Shown: positions 43,833 through 53,245, counted from the first letter of the stretch. The stretch is 64,000 nucleotides of DNA from DAMCZI01 sp032095175 (GCA_032095175.1 DAMCZI010000022.1:1-64000); one strand, 5' to 3'. Made by a program: numbers and translations. Notes: a model not told the origin generated them from the letters alone.

Positions 43833-45606
43833 CGCCTTTCGTTCCCTTCAACCACTTAGTAGCTGAGGAAGTTTTCTCTATGTCCTCAAGTTTTCTAACA
43901 CAAGCAAAAACAGCTGCATCGAATATATCAATACGAAGATCCTCCATAACTTTTTCATACTGTATCATGTCGTCTGTCTTTTCTATAGCTCTTACATTCT
44001 GCACACAATACTCAAATGCATCCGAATGTAAATAATATAAATCTCCATCCTTTGCTTTTTGCTCTATATGCCTAAAGCCTTCACTTTTCTTGTAAAAATA
44101 TTGGGGCTGATCAATTATATTAAACCCTGCCTTCTTCATACCAAAAAAGTATTCTCGGCAGAATTTTCTATCATGTCCAACCTGTTTAATTTTAAATCCT
44201 GTCTTTTTCATTTTCTTAAACCAGTTAACTATGTCTGCATGGTTTACAGTTGGACTATTGCACATATCAAGCCATCCATCATCCTTCCATCCGAAGAGAG
44301 GAATACCATCTTCCTCGGCTTTTTTATATGCTGCTACTATAGGGAACCATGCATGAGGAATTATTATATCTACATCATGCATTTTCCCATCCTTGTCTTT
44401 ATATGCATTGTAATAGGTGCCATATAAAGCGGATGCTGTAAGGTCATGCAATTTTGAAAGGTCAGCACCGCCATACCAATTGATAGGCAGTTTCAACAAT
44501 TCCCCTATTGTCCATTTATACTTCCTATCGCTGTTCCTAAATTCATCAATGTTAAAGTACGCTTTCATAGCTGAGGTATATATGTTAATTTCCTTTGCCA
44601 GAAAATCTTTTCTTTGCTGTGGATCATTTTGTGCCTGTAATGCATTGTTTAGTATTTCCTCTGGTCTTATCGTTACCCCATAGTTAGGATTAGCCTTCTC
44701 ATGTTCAATTGGATTAGTATAATCAACCTCTCCATGTTCATCCTGATCAGCTTTGCATATAAAAATAAAATACTGTTCATCCTTTACTATGCCATCAAGT
44801 ATTTTTTTGCAATATTGCAGTCTCTGATAACAAAAAGAAACCATGTTATCTCCTGCTGTTGTAATAGCAAACATCAGCTTATTTGTATAAGCCTTCATAG
44901 CTTCTTTGATTATGTTATATTGCTTAGGAGTTTTATAAGCATGTACTTCATCCGCAATACCTACATTACAATTTAGTGAGTCTTGTGCATCTGGGTTAGC
45001 AGCTAGGGCTTGAATGTAGATTGAGCCATCCTCTAGCTCTCCACTTATAGAGTGTTCCTGGTTATTATCAAGAACTCTAAAGTTCTCCTTCTCCCCCATT
45101 TGGTCAAGGTTAAAATTAACAAAATTAAAACTTTGCAAAGATTGTTTTAATGCTGCACCAACAATATAAACCTTAGATCCCGATCTTCTTTCAAGAATAC
45201 TTAATGCCCATGATAGAGCAGCAATAAATCTTGTCTTTCCGTTTTTACGTGGTATAAAAATAAAAACTTCCTTGAACCTTCGTATCTTAGTACCTTTATG
45301 ATAAAATCCAAGGATGTTGTATATACAAAACTTTTGCCATGGCTCCAATAAAAAAGGCTCTCCACGTAATGGAGTGCCATCTAATCTTTCGCCCTGGTCA
45401 TGGACAAATGTTTTCTCAATTATCCCAATTACAAACTCAGCATTCGTAGGATTAAAGTCATAAATGGGATTTTCTAAATCCTTTAAAAACCTGTTGCATG
45501 TTTGTATAAGTTCCTTACAAGCTACTTTTCTTTCATCAACAATACTTTGCGCATACTCCATTACCAGGTTATAGTTTTCAAATTTACTGTTGTTGTCCAA
45601 TCTCAC
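43825..45606 (-). CDS. Terminase large subunit
   Basis: The protein has 593 residues. Walker A-type PRKNGKT is at 119-125 and Walker B GIADE at about 216-220, with ITTAGDN (motif III) after it. The nuclease half has GGADLSKLHD. It pumps and cuts phage DNA. It overlaps the small subunit gene by 23 bases. Confidence 0.94.
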   Translation of the reverse strand: MRLDNNSKFENYNLVMEYAQSIVDERKVACKELIQTCNRFLKDLENPIYDFNPTNAEFVIGIIEKTFVHDQGERLDGTPLRGEPFLLEPWQKFCIYNILGFYHKGTKIRRFKEVFIFIPRKNGKTRFIAALSWALSILERRSGSKVYIVGAALKQSLQSFNFVNFNLDQMGEKENFRVLDNNQEHSISGELEDGSIYIQALAANPDAQDSLNCNVGIADEVHAYKTPKQYNIIKEAMKAYTNKLMFAITTAGDNMVSFCYQRLQYCKKILDGIVKDEQYFIFICKADQDEHGEVDYTNPIEHEKANPNYGVTIRPEEILNNALQAQNDPQQRKDFLAKEINIYTSAMKAYFNIDEFRNSDRKYKWTIGELLKLPINWYGGADLSKLHDLTASALYGTYYNAYKDKDGKMHDVDIIIPHAWFPIVAAYKKAEEDGIPLFGWKDDGWLDMCNSPTVNHADIVNWFKKMKKTGFKIKQVGHDRKFCREYFFGMKKAGFNIIDQPQYFYKKSEGFRHIEQKAKDGDLYYLHSDAFEYCVQNVRAIEKTDDMIQYEKVMEDLRIDIFDAAVFACVRKLEDIEKTSSATKWLKGTKGGE

Positions 45607-45967
45607 TCAGCGCCTTCCCCAGTTTGCTGACTTTCTTCTTTCCGGCTGTTCCACTGCTTATTTTTTTAAGTCCTGCTGGAGTAAGTCCTAAAATATTTTC
45701 ATGATTAACTATGTCTTTGCGCAAAGTCTCAAGCGCTAAATATAAAGCTGTCTTTCTTATATTTGTAAAGCCTGCTTTGTTAGTATATTCCTCTGTTATC
45801 TTGCAGCCACCTGCATAAAATTCAGCTGTTAGCTTATCATACTGCTGTCTCATTTCAGCATAAGCTCTTATCGTTGCATCAAATTGTGGGCGATAAGTAC
45901 CAATGCTCTCCATGTTTTTAATTGTAGCTTTGATGATTTTTTTAATTTCCTTTTCTTCAGGTAACAT
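45584..45967 (-). CDS. Terminase small subunit, P27 family
   Basis: The protein has 127 residues, helical, with the family ending LGLTPAGLKKIS. It recognises the packaging site and recruits the large subunit. Confidence 0.85.
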   Translation of the reverse strand: MLPEEKEIKKIIKATIKNMESIGTYRPQFDATIRAYAEMRQQYDKLTAEFYAGGCKITEEYTNKAGFTNIRKTALYLALETLRKDIVNHENILGLTPAGLKKISSGTAGKKKVSKLGKALSEIGQQQ

Positions 45968-46067
45968 TAGCCTTACCCCCTTTTCTAAAAATTTTCGCTC
46001 TATTGGAGAAGTCTACCTCCCCTCGGTCTCCATAAGATTTATTTTTTAATCTTTAGGTGGGGGGGGA
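45968..46067. other. Candidate packaging (cos) region
   Basis: This non-coding stretch between HNH and terminase small subunit genes holds an eight-G tract (46059-46066) and CCTCCCCTCGG. HNH-TerS-TerL phages usually have cos sites with GC-rich overhangs here. The exact cut cannot be read. Confidence 0.4.
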
Positions 46068-46400
46068 TTACCAGCTTTCATTAGAATATTTATTTATCCA
46101 ATCCAAACCAAATTGTCCTATTCTCTTAACCCATGATAAGCCTAATGCTGTGAGTTTGTTGTCTGTCCTATTGTGCATCTTGTCATGACACTTATCACAT
46201 AAGCTTATCAAGTTAATGCTTGCCAATGCCAACATAAGATTATATATCAAGCACCAAGTCAAAGGTATGATGTGATGTACTGTTGTTGCTGCAGTAGTCT
46301 TTCCATATCTCTTGCACTCCTGACATAAGTACTCATCACGTTTGAGTATCCTAACTCGTTTATGTTTCCATCCAGGAGTCTTGTAAAAGTCCCTAGCCAT
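46068..46400 (-). CDS. HNH endonuclease of the packaging module
   Basis: The protein has 110 residues from ATG 46400. CQEC..TTVHHIIPL..LCDKCHDKMHN is the HNH motif with two zinc-binding CxxC pairs. Such HNH proteins sit beside terminase and aid cos cleavage in HK97-type phages. There is no strong ribosome-binding site; the start overlaps the end of a 16-codon leader frame. Confidence 0.9.
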   Translation of the reverse strand: MARDFYKTPGWKHKRVRILKRDEYLCQECKRYGKTTAATTVHHIIPLTWCLIYNLMLALASINLISLCDKCHDKMHNRTDNKLTALGLSWVKRIGQFGLDWINKYSNESW

Positions 46401-46443
46401 TATCTTCATTGTCAAAGTTATAAGCCTGCTCTATCTTATCCAT
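46393..46443 (-). CDS. 16-codon leader peptide before HNH
   Basis: ATG at 46443 follows GGGGGAGG at good spacing and encodes MDKIEQAYNFDNEDNG. Its TAG overlaps the HNH start region, so ribosomes could re-initiate there. It may be the true translational entry of the late operon. Confidence 0.5.
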   Translation of the reverse strand: MDKIEQAYNFDNEDNG

Positions 46444-46481
46444 GACTCTTACCTCCCCCTGCACCTCTTTTCAAAAATAAA

Positions 46482-46503
46482 AAGCACCCATTTCCAGGTG
46501 CTT
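46482..46503 (-). terminator. Terminator between early regulator and late genes
   Basis: AAGCACC and GGTGCTT pair around eight bases and are followed on the minus strand by TTTATTTTT. It lies after the sigma-like gene and directly before the packaging genes. Confidence 0.85.
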
Positions 46504-46583
46504 AATTTTAATTCCATGATACTATTTTACATTATTTTTTATATATAATCCGGCCAATAAACGGCCAACTTAAAATTAATCAG

Positions 46584-47021
46584 CTATTCCTTTCCAAATA
46601 CAACTATGCGCATCTTCTTTAATGCTTCTTTCTTGATCCTCCTTGCAGTTCTTTCACTAGCCCCTATTTTATAACAGAACTGATAATAGTATTTACCCTT
46701 AATGCATCTATTTTCTATAACAGTTCTCTCTATATCATTAAGGCTTGCTAATGCTTTTTCTATTGCATTAATAGTATTCTGTATTCTTTTTATTTCTCCG
46801 AATATATCAAGCTTATCCATTTTAATTATCGCATTTTCAACATTGGAGTTAAATTTATTAGTTGGAGATACAGCCTCCTTATCATAACTTATCCCCATGC
46901 CTGCTTCTGCCAAATCTTCTATATGTTCATTTAGAAACTCAATCCTTGATTTCATGCTATCATAGTCCTCAAGCCATTCCTCTATCATGCACTTCTTTTC
47001 ATATTCATTCATCACAGCCAT
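46584..47021 (-). CDS. Sigma-70 region-4-like phage regulator (ArpU/RinA type)
   Basis: The protein has 145 residues. The C-terminal part LNDIERTVIENRCIKGKYYYQF..GASERTARRIKKEALKKM is a sigma-region-4-like helix-turn-helix. Proteins of this kind sit at the end of early operons and switch on late genes. The terminator and packaging genes follow. Its ATG overlaps the upstream stop. Confidence 0.8.
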   Translation of the reverse strand: MAVMNEYEKKCMIEEWLEDYDSMKSRIEFLNEHIEDLAEAGMGISYDKEAVSPTNKFNSNVENAIIKMDKLDIFGEIKRIQNTINAIEKALASLNDIERTVIENRCIKGKYYYQFCYKIGASERTARRIKKEALKKMRIVVFGKE

Positions 47022-47185
47022 TATTCCTCCTTTGCTTGCATCCTCTGGATCTTTTGCATTAGCTCTTTTTTCTCATCTCTTAGCTGCTTAACCTTATTCC
47101 AATTCTTTAAATGCACATATGCTCTTAACTGCTTGTCTATCTCTTTAATTCTGTCCTGGTATATCTCAGATATATTAAATTTCAT
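47021..47185 (-). CDS. Small coiled-coil phage protein (54 residues)
   Basis: The ATG at 47185 overlaps the preceding stop and the TAA overlaps the next ATG, so it is tightly coupled on both sides. The protein (MKFNISEIYQDRIKEIDKQ..ELMQKIQRMQAKEE) is a charged helix. Function is unknown. Confidence 0.7.
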   Translation of the reverse strand: MKFNISEIYQDRIKEIDKQLRAYVHLKNWNKVKQLRDEKKELMQKIQRMQAKEE

Positions 47186-47412
47186 ATATTCACATCCTTA
47201 AATCCATTAGATATTTCATCATCAGTCATTTCCCTGCCAGTTACTTTTTCAAAGTCAATCATCATCATACTAAGCTTCTGGGTTATTAACATAAATAGTG
47301 GTGTCCATTTTTCAGCTTCCTTTTCAGATGCAACATTGTTGAGATAGTTCTCAGCATTCTTTTCACGTTTGAGAAGTTTGTTATATTTAATCTTTAGGTT
47401 TTTTAATTCCAC
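47182..47412 (-). CDS. Small helical phage protein (76 residues)
   Basis: GTG at 47412 overlaps the upstream stop (TAGTG) and lies ten bases after AGAGAGG. The longer frame upstream lies inside the previous gene and is not favoured. Charged coiled-coil content (LKNLKIKYNKLLKREKNAEN). Function is unknown. Confidence 0.65.
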   Translation of the reverse strand: MELKNLKIKYNKLLKREKNAENYLNNVASEKEAEKWTPLFMLITQKLSMMMIDFEKVTGREMTDDEISNGFKDVNI

Positions 47413-48233
47413 TATACCCAAACCTCTCTCTTTTTGATTGGTGGAGTAGGTGTCTTTAAGCATTCACCCCATTCAACATACTTCTCAAAACTTGTGTTTA
47501 TCTGACTTTTTGAATTGCTATTTACTGTTAACGGTTTATCTTGCTTATATACTGCAAATTTATTAATTGCTTGCAATATATCTAACTGTGGAAATTTTTC
47601 AGATAAATCCTTATATAGTTTTACATCACTCTCAATATCGAGAGGATAATTTTCAATTGATTTTAATACCTCAATAAAATTATTTTCATCATCAGTTAAT
47701 TTACTTTCTATTTCCTTTACTTTCTCTTTACTTTCTATTTCCTTTCTATTTCTATTTACTTTACTTTGTGTACCAATGTCGACATTTACTTCAACTGACC
47801 TGTTATTATCGTCAACAATAACAAGGTTTTTGTATACATTAATGTCCTCATTGCTCAAAAGTAAGTATTTCCCTTTAATTTCTACCCTTTGTCGCCTTCC
47901 TACAGCTAATAAAAATCTTTTCTGAATACCTCTAGAAGTTAGCACTCCATCCTTTTCAAAAATACTTTTATCAAATATCCCCCACTTAATGCAGTCATTA
48001 ACTATCTCTGAACAGGTATTATTGTCAACATTAACTCGCTTTGAAAAGAGTAATAGTTCCTTTTCTCCCCACTCATAGTAATAACCGTTACTATAAATTT
48101 TCATAAGAAGTTTTATTATAATACTGAATCCCACTAGACCATGTTGCGATTCTATTAATGCAATCTTATCGTCCTGATCCATATCAACATCAAGCGAAAA
48201 GTATTCCAATCCTTTTTTCATTGGTCTTGCCAT
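47412..48233 (-). CDS. Phage replication protein with Lin1244/DUF4373 N-terminus
   Basis: The protein has 273 residues. The N-terminal winged-helix-like domain with FSLDVDMDQDDKIALIESQH and IIIKLLMKIYSNGYY is the DUF4373 pattern. The middle is low-complexity and charged, and the C-terminus is helical. Such proteins are DnaD/initiator-like. It directly follows the primase-helicase. Confidence 0.8.
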   Translation of the reverse strand: MARPMKKGLEYFSLDVDMDQDDKIALIESQHGLVGFSIIIKLLMKIYSNGYYYEWGEKELLLFSKRVNVDNNTCSEIVNDCIKWGIFDKSIFEKDGVLTSRGIQKRFLLAVGRRQRVEIKGKYLLLSNEDINVYKNLVIVDDNNRSVEVNVDIGTQSKVNRNRKEIESKEKVKEIESKLTDDENNFIEVLKSIENYPLDIESDVKLYKDLSEKFPQLDILQAINKFAVYKQDKPLTVNSNSKSQINTSFEKYVEWGECLKTPTPPIKKREVWV

Positions 48234-48257
48234 TGTATCACCTCACTGCTCCTAATC

Positions 48258-50063
48258 CTAAAATGGACAATCTTCATTTTGTACTTCATAGAATCCTAAT
48301 TGTTCTTGTTTATTCCATCCGTATTGTTTAAGATATCCTGTCGCCTCTGACTTCTCATAAAATCTTTTAGATTCAGGTTCAAACTTAAGTCCAATCGTAA
48401 CATCTTGTTTACCTGAAAATCTGTTTTTCAGTATATCAAGCCTTGTATTGCATCCCCACAGATCCATATCCTCTTTTTCATCAGTAACTCTTGCAACACT
48501 GAAGACATTATCTGCTCTGTTTGTTATGTCTCCACTACCTGATATATCATTCTTCTGTAAATTACCATTTACTTTCCTCGGATGTGCTACAACATGAACA
48601 TGCACATCATATTTGTGTGCAAATTCAACCACTTTACCAACAAATTCGCTTTGAGCATGATAAAAATCCTTATCATTTCCACTAAAGCTTGTCATCATTA
48701 AATTATCTATTAAAAAAACCTTACAATCATATCTCATTGCTGCATATTGAAATGTCCTTAAAATGTCTATATCTTTTACACTTGTTGAGTTATCATACAG
48801 GAAGAACTTATCCCTATACCAATTTCTCATTCTTTCCTGAACATCATTAGGCACATATGAAACATCTGATTGCTTTATTTCATCATATTTTTTCATTAAA
48901 TTATCTTTGCCCGCCATCTGAAGCTCTATCCAGTAGCGGAATATTGGAGCAGGTAATTCTCCTGAAAAGGCACATACATTAAATCCTTTATCTACACTTT
49001 CAATAAGCAACTGTCCTAAAAATGTACTTTTACCTGAAGAATTTGAACCAGTCCAAACACTTACTTGTCCCATCATAAAACCGCCTACAGCTTTATCAAC
49101 TAATGTTAATCCTGAGCTTACTCTTTGCACTTTGCTATAATCAAAATTTTCAACATCTGCAAGCCTTAATAGTCCTGCAATAGGAACTTCTTTAGGATTA
49201 TTAACTAATTCAATTACTTTTTCTTTACCATCAAAGAAGAGAGTTTCATTTGCATCCTTTCTATTGCCCTGGACTATGTAACATCTATACTCTCCTAAAC
49301 GATTGATTATCTTCTTAACCATTTCCTGTCCTGGTTCGTCCTGGTCTCCCCAAATAATAACTTTCTGAAATTGCTGCAGCCATTCCCAGCATGTTTCTAT
49401 CCATGTTAAATCCTCAGCTCCACTTGGAACACTTACAACATTTTTAATTTCTGCTTCATCAAGTGCTAATGCATCCATTTCACCTTCAACAATAACCAAA
49501 GGATCAGCAGGATCACAATCATCCATTCCCCAAAGAACAGGTTTTCCTCCTTCTTCACGCCAGGACTTCATTTCACCTTTTTTTATTTTATGGGATGGCC
49601 TAAATTTCAGGAGCACAAGTTCCCCATTTTCATAATAAGGCATTACAATATTTCCTTTGTTGTCAACTCCAACCTTTCTACGTTCCCATGTTTTTTTTGA
49701 AAATCCTCTCTTTGTCAAATATTCTTCAATTGCTTTAGTTGCAGAGTTTATAGCTGTCACAGGTTTTTTATATGATTTTTTAGGTTGCTTTTTATATTCA
49801 AAATTTTTATTTTTTTCCCATTCCAATTCTGCATCCGCCTTTTCTCCAAAATCTCTGCAAAGCTGCTGAAATGTTCCCGATCTTCCACAACTTCCACGCC
49901 TGCAATTAAAAGTAAGTTTATTTATATTCAATGCAAAGGAATCTTTATCATGATGTTGTCCTCCATGGCAGTAAGGGCAGGAGCGAGGGACTATTTCACC
50001 CCCACGCTGCTTCCACTGTCCTAGATGTCTATTTGCAAACTCAAATACGTCCATAGCATTCAC
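48258..50063 (-). CDS. Bifunctional primase-helicase (T7 gp4-like layout)
   Basis: The protein has 601 residues. The N-terminal zinc finger has Cys29, Cys32, Cys54 and Cys59. The Toprim domain shows IVEGEMDALALDEAE and IIWGDQDEPG. The RecA-like helicase has Walker A GSNSSGKST (about residue 335), VFLIDNLMM (Walker B) and VHVHVVAHPRK. It unwinds the fork and lays primers. It replaces separate host DnaB and DnaG. Confidence 0.92.
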   Translation of the reverse strand: MNAMDVFEFANRHLGQWKQRGGEIVPRSCPYCHGGQHHDKDSFALNINKLTFNCRRGSCGRSGTFQQLCRDFGEKADAELEWEKNKNFEYKKQPKKSYKKPVTAINSATKAIEEYLTKRGFSKKTWERRKVGVDNKGNIVMPYYENGELVLLKFRPSHKIKKGEMKSWREEGGKPVLWGMDDCDPADPLVIVEGEMDALALDEAEIKNVVSVPSGAEDLTWIETCWEWLQQFQKVIIWGDQDEPGQEMVKKIINRLGEYRCYIVQGNRKDANETLFFDGKEKVIELVNNPKEVPIAGLLRLADVENFDYSKVQRVSSGLTLVDKAVGGFMMGQVSVWTGSNSSGKSTFLGQLLIESVDKGFNVCAFSGELPAPIFRYWIELQMAGKDNLMKKYDEIKQSDVSYVPNDVQERMRNWYRDKFFLYDNSTSVKDIDILRTFQYAAMRYDCKVFLIDNLMMTSFSGNDKDFYHAQSEFVGKVVEFAHKYDVHVHVVAHPRKVNGNLQKNDISGSGDITNRADNVFSVARVTDEKEDMDLWGCNTRLDILKNRFSGKQDVTIGLKFEPESKRFYEKSEATGYLKQYGWNKQEQLGFYEVQNEDCPF

Positions 50064-50597
50064 CTAACTTTTTAGATATTCATATAGATAGTATTTCAAT
50101 GTGTGATATATAAAGTTCCCTGAGTATTTCTTATCCATAAAGGCAATGTTTATATTGTAACGATTTTCAAACGTTTTTAATGATGCAAGAAGAGCTTTGG
50201 GTTCATATTGGCTTCTGTAATTTCCCTTGATTATGTTCTCATAGCCCTGTCCATCTTCTATCAGTAAAAATATTTTTGTATTACTTCCATAGGCCCTTAT
50301 AAACTCATTTTCAAACCTTGTCCTATCCTTAAAACTGCCTGCAAGCTCATCTATGCTGTTTTTCTTCTCTATGGTAACAGGCATATATATATCCCTCAGT
50401 ATATTCAATTCCGGGCAAGCTGAAAGCTTTACAGTATAATCTCCTGCATCAACCTTCTTGACCTCATACTTTATTTTTTTCTTTTCAAAATAATCTAAAA
50501 TATGCTGGTTCTGTTGTTCTCTTGTATCTACAATGATAGTCATGTTTTCTATTAATTTTTTTATCTCTGTATCCGTAAATTTATACTTAACAAACAT
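50064..50597 (-). CDS. ERCC4-domain structure-specific nuclease
   Basis: The protein has 177 residues. The nuclease signature is VDTRE at 23-27, GDY with Asp52, and IEKKN at 75-79 (the ERKxxxD-like motif with EKK). ERCC4 nucleases cut branched DNA; this one belongs to the early replication/recombination set. It ends one base before the primase gene. Confidence 0.85.
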   Translation of the reverse strand: MFVKYKFTDTEIKKLIENMTIIVDTREQQNQHILDYFEKKKIKYEVKKVDAGDYTVKLSACPELNILRDIYMPVTIEKKNSIDELAGSFKDRTRFENEFIRAYGSNTKIFLLIEDGQGYENIIKGNYRSQYEPKALLASLKTFENRYNINIAFMDKKYSGNFIYHTLKYYLYEYLKS

Positions 50598-50650
50598 TCT
50601 GCTTAACCTCCTGCCCCTATATTAAGAGGAAGGTATTAACCCTCCTCGTT

Positions 50651-51058
50651 TTAGAATGGAAGATCATCATCATCCCCTACCGGCATAAATCCATCTTCAC
50701 TATAATTACTTTGTTGTGAGTTACTATTACTTCCATCTTTAGGCCAATCTAAGAATTTAACCTCATCGGCAACAACTTCGGTAGCATACCTATTGGTTCC
50801 ATCCTGCGCCTGGTATTTTCTCGTCTGTATTGATCCAGATACTGCAATTAATCTTCCCTTTGACACGTTATTTGCTACATTTTCAGCAAGTTTTCTCCAG
50901 CATACTATGTTTATGAAATCAGCTTCTCTTTGTCCATTTTGGCCCACATAATTTCTATCAACTGCTAATGAAAATTTAGCAACTGCAACTCCTGTTCCTG
51001 CTGTAAAATTAAGTTCTGGATCCTTTGTCAACCTACCAATTAAAACAACTTTATTCAT
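50651..51058 (-). CDS. ssb: Single-stranded DNA-binding protein
   Basis: The protein has 135 residues with the OB-fold start MNKVVLIGRLTKDPEL, the FINIVCWRKLAENVAN core and the acidic tail ending DDDLPF that recruits partner proteins. It protects phage ssDNA during replication and annealing. Confidence 0.95.
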   Translation of the reverse strand: MNKVVLIGRLTKDPELNFTAGTGVAVAKFSLAVDRNYVGQNGQREADFINIVCWRKLAENVANNVSKGRLIAVSGSIQTRKYQAQDGTNRYATEVVADEVKFLDWPKDGSNSNSQQSNYSEDGFMPVGDDDDLPF

Positions 51059-51103
51059 ATATCCATCATCCTTTCTTTTGTTACTTAAATCCTGGATTAC
51101 GAA

Positions 51104-51307
51104 CTAATTCTCATTTATTGTTTCTAAATCTCTTTGTGCATATATCACGTTTTTTTTGCATTTTGAACATGTTTCTATTAAATCTTCTGTGCCATAATCA
51201 ATCCAACCATAACAGTAATACACAGGTTTTCCGTTATCATCATGATATTCAATACTTGGTTTACCTTTTCTCTTAACTTCACCGTTTTTAACTGCTTGAC
51301 AACTCAT
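51104..51307 (-). CDS. Small phage protein with CxxC (67 residues)
   Basis: It contains CSKCKK and aromatic-rich YYCYGWIDYG and looks like a small zinc-ribbon protein. Function is unknown. It lies in the early operon. Confidence 0.6.
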   Translation of the reverse strand: MSCQAVKNGEVKRKGKPSIEYHDDNGKPVYYCYGWIDYGTEDLIETCSKCKKNVIYAQRDLETINEN

Positions 51308-51352
51308 TTCTTAACTTCCTTTCCTTCACATTTTAATCAGAATGTGTCTTAG

Positions 51353-51877
51353 CTACTTAGTGACCTTTTCAGGCAGCTTGTAAGCATATCTGCAATTCTC
51401 TAACCCCCATGAACTCTCTGGTACAAAGTTATCCTCAAATACTTCATGAAGCTCACACTCTGAAAAGTGCTTTGTGCAGCCATCGCAATTCTGATACATT
51501 ATCTCGTTGCACCAGGTGCAAAACTGCTCCCTCGGAACTACTGCATTAACTAGCCTATCTTTCATATCCCTGTAAACCTTTTGCAATGTAAAATCATCTA
51601 TAAGCCTAAAATCAAATTTTTCAAGTTTTTTGGTTATTTGCTCCTGCTCTCTTGGATGCATCCTGTCTTGTACACTTTCACAAAATTTTTTAAGATATGT
51701 TTGGGCCATCTTAATACTTCGCTGTTCATCCTTGGCCATATTGTTTCTGCTTGTCCAATCCTCTACTATATTCTTTCCAGGCGCACTAGTTATTCCTCTA
51801 TTCCCTGAAAACATTTGTAGTATGGACATGAATACCATCAACTGGTTTCTTTCTTCGGCATTCAAATAATCCTTCAT
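51353..51877 (-). CDS. DUF5651-like phage protein
   Basis: The protein has 174 residues. It is helical, with a Cys-rich centre (CTWCNEIMYQNCDGCTKHFSEC) that could bind zinc. Its start overlaps the upstream stop by four bases. Function is unknown. Confidence 0.7.
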   Translation of the reverse strand: MKDYLNAEERNQLMVFMSILQMFSGNRGITSAPGKNIVEDWTSRNNMAKDEQRSIKMAQTYLKKFCESVQDRMHPREQEQITKKLEKFDFRLIDDFTLQKVYRDMKDRLVNAVVPREQFCTWCNEIMYQNCDGCTKHFSECELHEVFEDNFVPESSWGLENCRYAYKLPEKVTK

Positions 51878-52284
51878 TCCTCAGCTTCCCCCTTTTCGCC
51901 TTTCATGAACTCATTATATATTTGATGTGCAAGCTCTTCAGGATTATCTATCCCATTTGCCTTTAAGACTTTTGCCGTAACACTCTCAAAGGCATCTGCT
52001 TCAACATATTTATCATTAGGTCTAGGCTCACCTTTCTCTCCTTTGTTAAAGCGTTCTTGTGCTCTATTAAATACATCTTCTATTATTCTGTTCGCCCTTT
52101 CCTCACTTATTTTGTTCTCTCTCATTGCAGGGAGGTAAACTGAAACAAAGTTTCCAACAAACCTGTCAACCTCTTCCCTAACACGTTCATCTATGATCTG
52201 CCCTTTAATCAATTCAAACTGATCCTGTGTAAGCTTCCCCTTTAGCAATTTATCTGTTTTTCTGCGTTGTGCCCTATTCAACAT
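51874..52284 (-). CDS. Phage protein, helical, unknown
   Basis: The protein has 136 charged helical residues with a Glu-rich end (GEKGEAEE). No domain is recognised. It is in the early operon. Confidence 0.65.
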   Translation of the reverse strand: MLNRAQRRKTDKLLKGKLTQDQFELIKGQIIDERVREEVDRFVGNFVSVYLPAMRENKISEERANRIIEDVFNRAQERFNKGEKGEPRPNDKYVEADAFESVTAKVLKANGIDNPEELAHQIYNEFMKGEKGEAEE

Positions 52285-52294
52285 TCATTCCCTC

Positions 52295-52675
52295 CTATCC
52301 CTTGTAGTGTTTTCTTACAATAGCCACATAATCTCCATTTTTTATACTCCACAAAGGTTTTATGCATCTTTGCAACCTGTCTTCCCTTTCCTTGTACCAC
52401 TCTTGCAAATATATGTAATGTAGCTTTTTTACTTTATTAAGCAGTTTGCTGAACAGTTTATCATCGACCTTGAAATCTCCAAAGAAATCAAAGTCAATCT
52501 GGTCAATTATGAATCTAAATCTCAAATATGATTCTACAGGCTCCCCATCAAAAAAATTAACTTGCATGTTATTTCTCACTATAATCTGAACCGGATAATT
52601 AAAATTGAAATCTATTGTCAATCCATTTGCATCACATATTTCCTCTAACTCTATTTTTAATTCATCAGTCGACAT
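52295..52675 (-). CDS. Phage protein of early operon, unknown
   Basis: The protein has 126 residues from ATG 52675, which follows AGGGGAG; a longer in-frame start overlaps RusA without a site. It is strand-rich with IVRNNMQVNFFDGEPVESY. Function is unknown. Confidence 0.65.
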   Translation of the reverse strand: MSTDELKIELEEICDANGLTIDFNFNYPVQIIVRNNMQVNFFDGEPVESYLRFRFIIDQIDFDFFGDFKVDDKLFSKLLNKVKKLHYIYLQEWYKEREDRLQRCIKPLWSIKNGDYVAIVRKHYKG

Positions 52676-53093
52676 TTTCTTGCTCCCCTTTCTCATCTTG
52701 TAATATAACTTCCACCCTTGGAGTATCAGAGTAATACTTATTTACTGTCGCTGTTATTACCTGGCTATCATCCTTATAAGCAATGCCATTAAGGCTATCA
52801 AGAATAATCTTTGCTATATTGTCACAATCAGGTTTTTTAACAGGCCTTATAACATTACATAGCATCAAATTTCTTCTCTTATTACTTGTGCTCTTTGGTA
52901 TTTCAAAGTATGCATCTATCTTTGTTATAACCTCCCCCTCAAACTTTTTAGGTTCTGGAAGTTGGCTATACATTAACTTAACTAAATTTTCATATGACAC
53001 TGTTTCTTTAGGCGTATATGTTCCTGTTCCTGTAACTCTTGGTCTTTGCTTTCCCATTGGTTTCCCTGGAACTATAAATTTAATATTCATCAT
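52665..53093 (-). CDS. rusA: RusA-family Holliday junction resolvase
   Basis: The protein has 142 residues with the family start VPGKPMGKQRPRVT, VTKIDAYFEIP and the active-site region KKPDCDNIAKIILDSLNG..YKDDSQV with conserved aspartates. It cuts four-way junctions during phage recombination and packaging. Confidence 0.93.
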   Translation of the reverse strand: MMNIKFIVPGKPMGKQRPRVTGTGTYTPKETVSYENLVKLMYSQLPEPKKFEGEVITKIDAYFEIPKSTSNKRRNLMLCNVIRPVKKPDCDNIAKIILDSLNGIAYKDDSQVITATVNKYYSDTPRVEVILQDEKGEQENVD

Positions 53094-53102
53094 ATTCCCC
53101 CT

Positions 53103-53243
53103 TTACTTGCACCTTCTAACAATCCTGAAATGGTTATCTGATTGATAATTATTAAGCTGCATCTCATTTAATTTTCTCTTCTTTTTCCGTGCCTTTTGAT
53201 GAGCTATTACTATGTTTACAAATTGCTCTTTTGAAAGTTTCAT
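53103..53243 (-). CDS. Small basic phage protein (46 residues)
   Basis: ATG at 53243 follows AGAGGGAG. The protein MKLSKEQFVNIVIAHQKARK ends with a Lys/Arg-rich tail, suggesting nucleic-acid contact. Function is unknown. Confidence 0.6.
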   Translation of the reverse strand: MKLSKEQFVNIVIAHQKARKKKRKLNEMQLNNYQSDNHFRIVRRCK

Positions 53244-53245
53244 GT

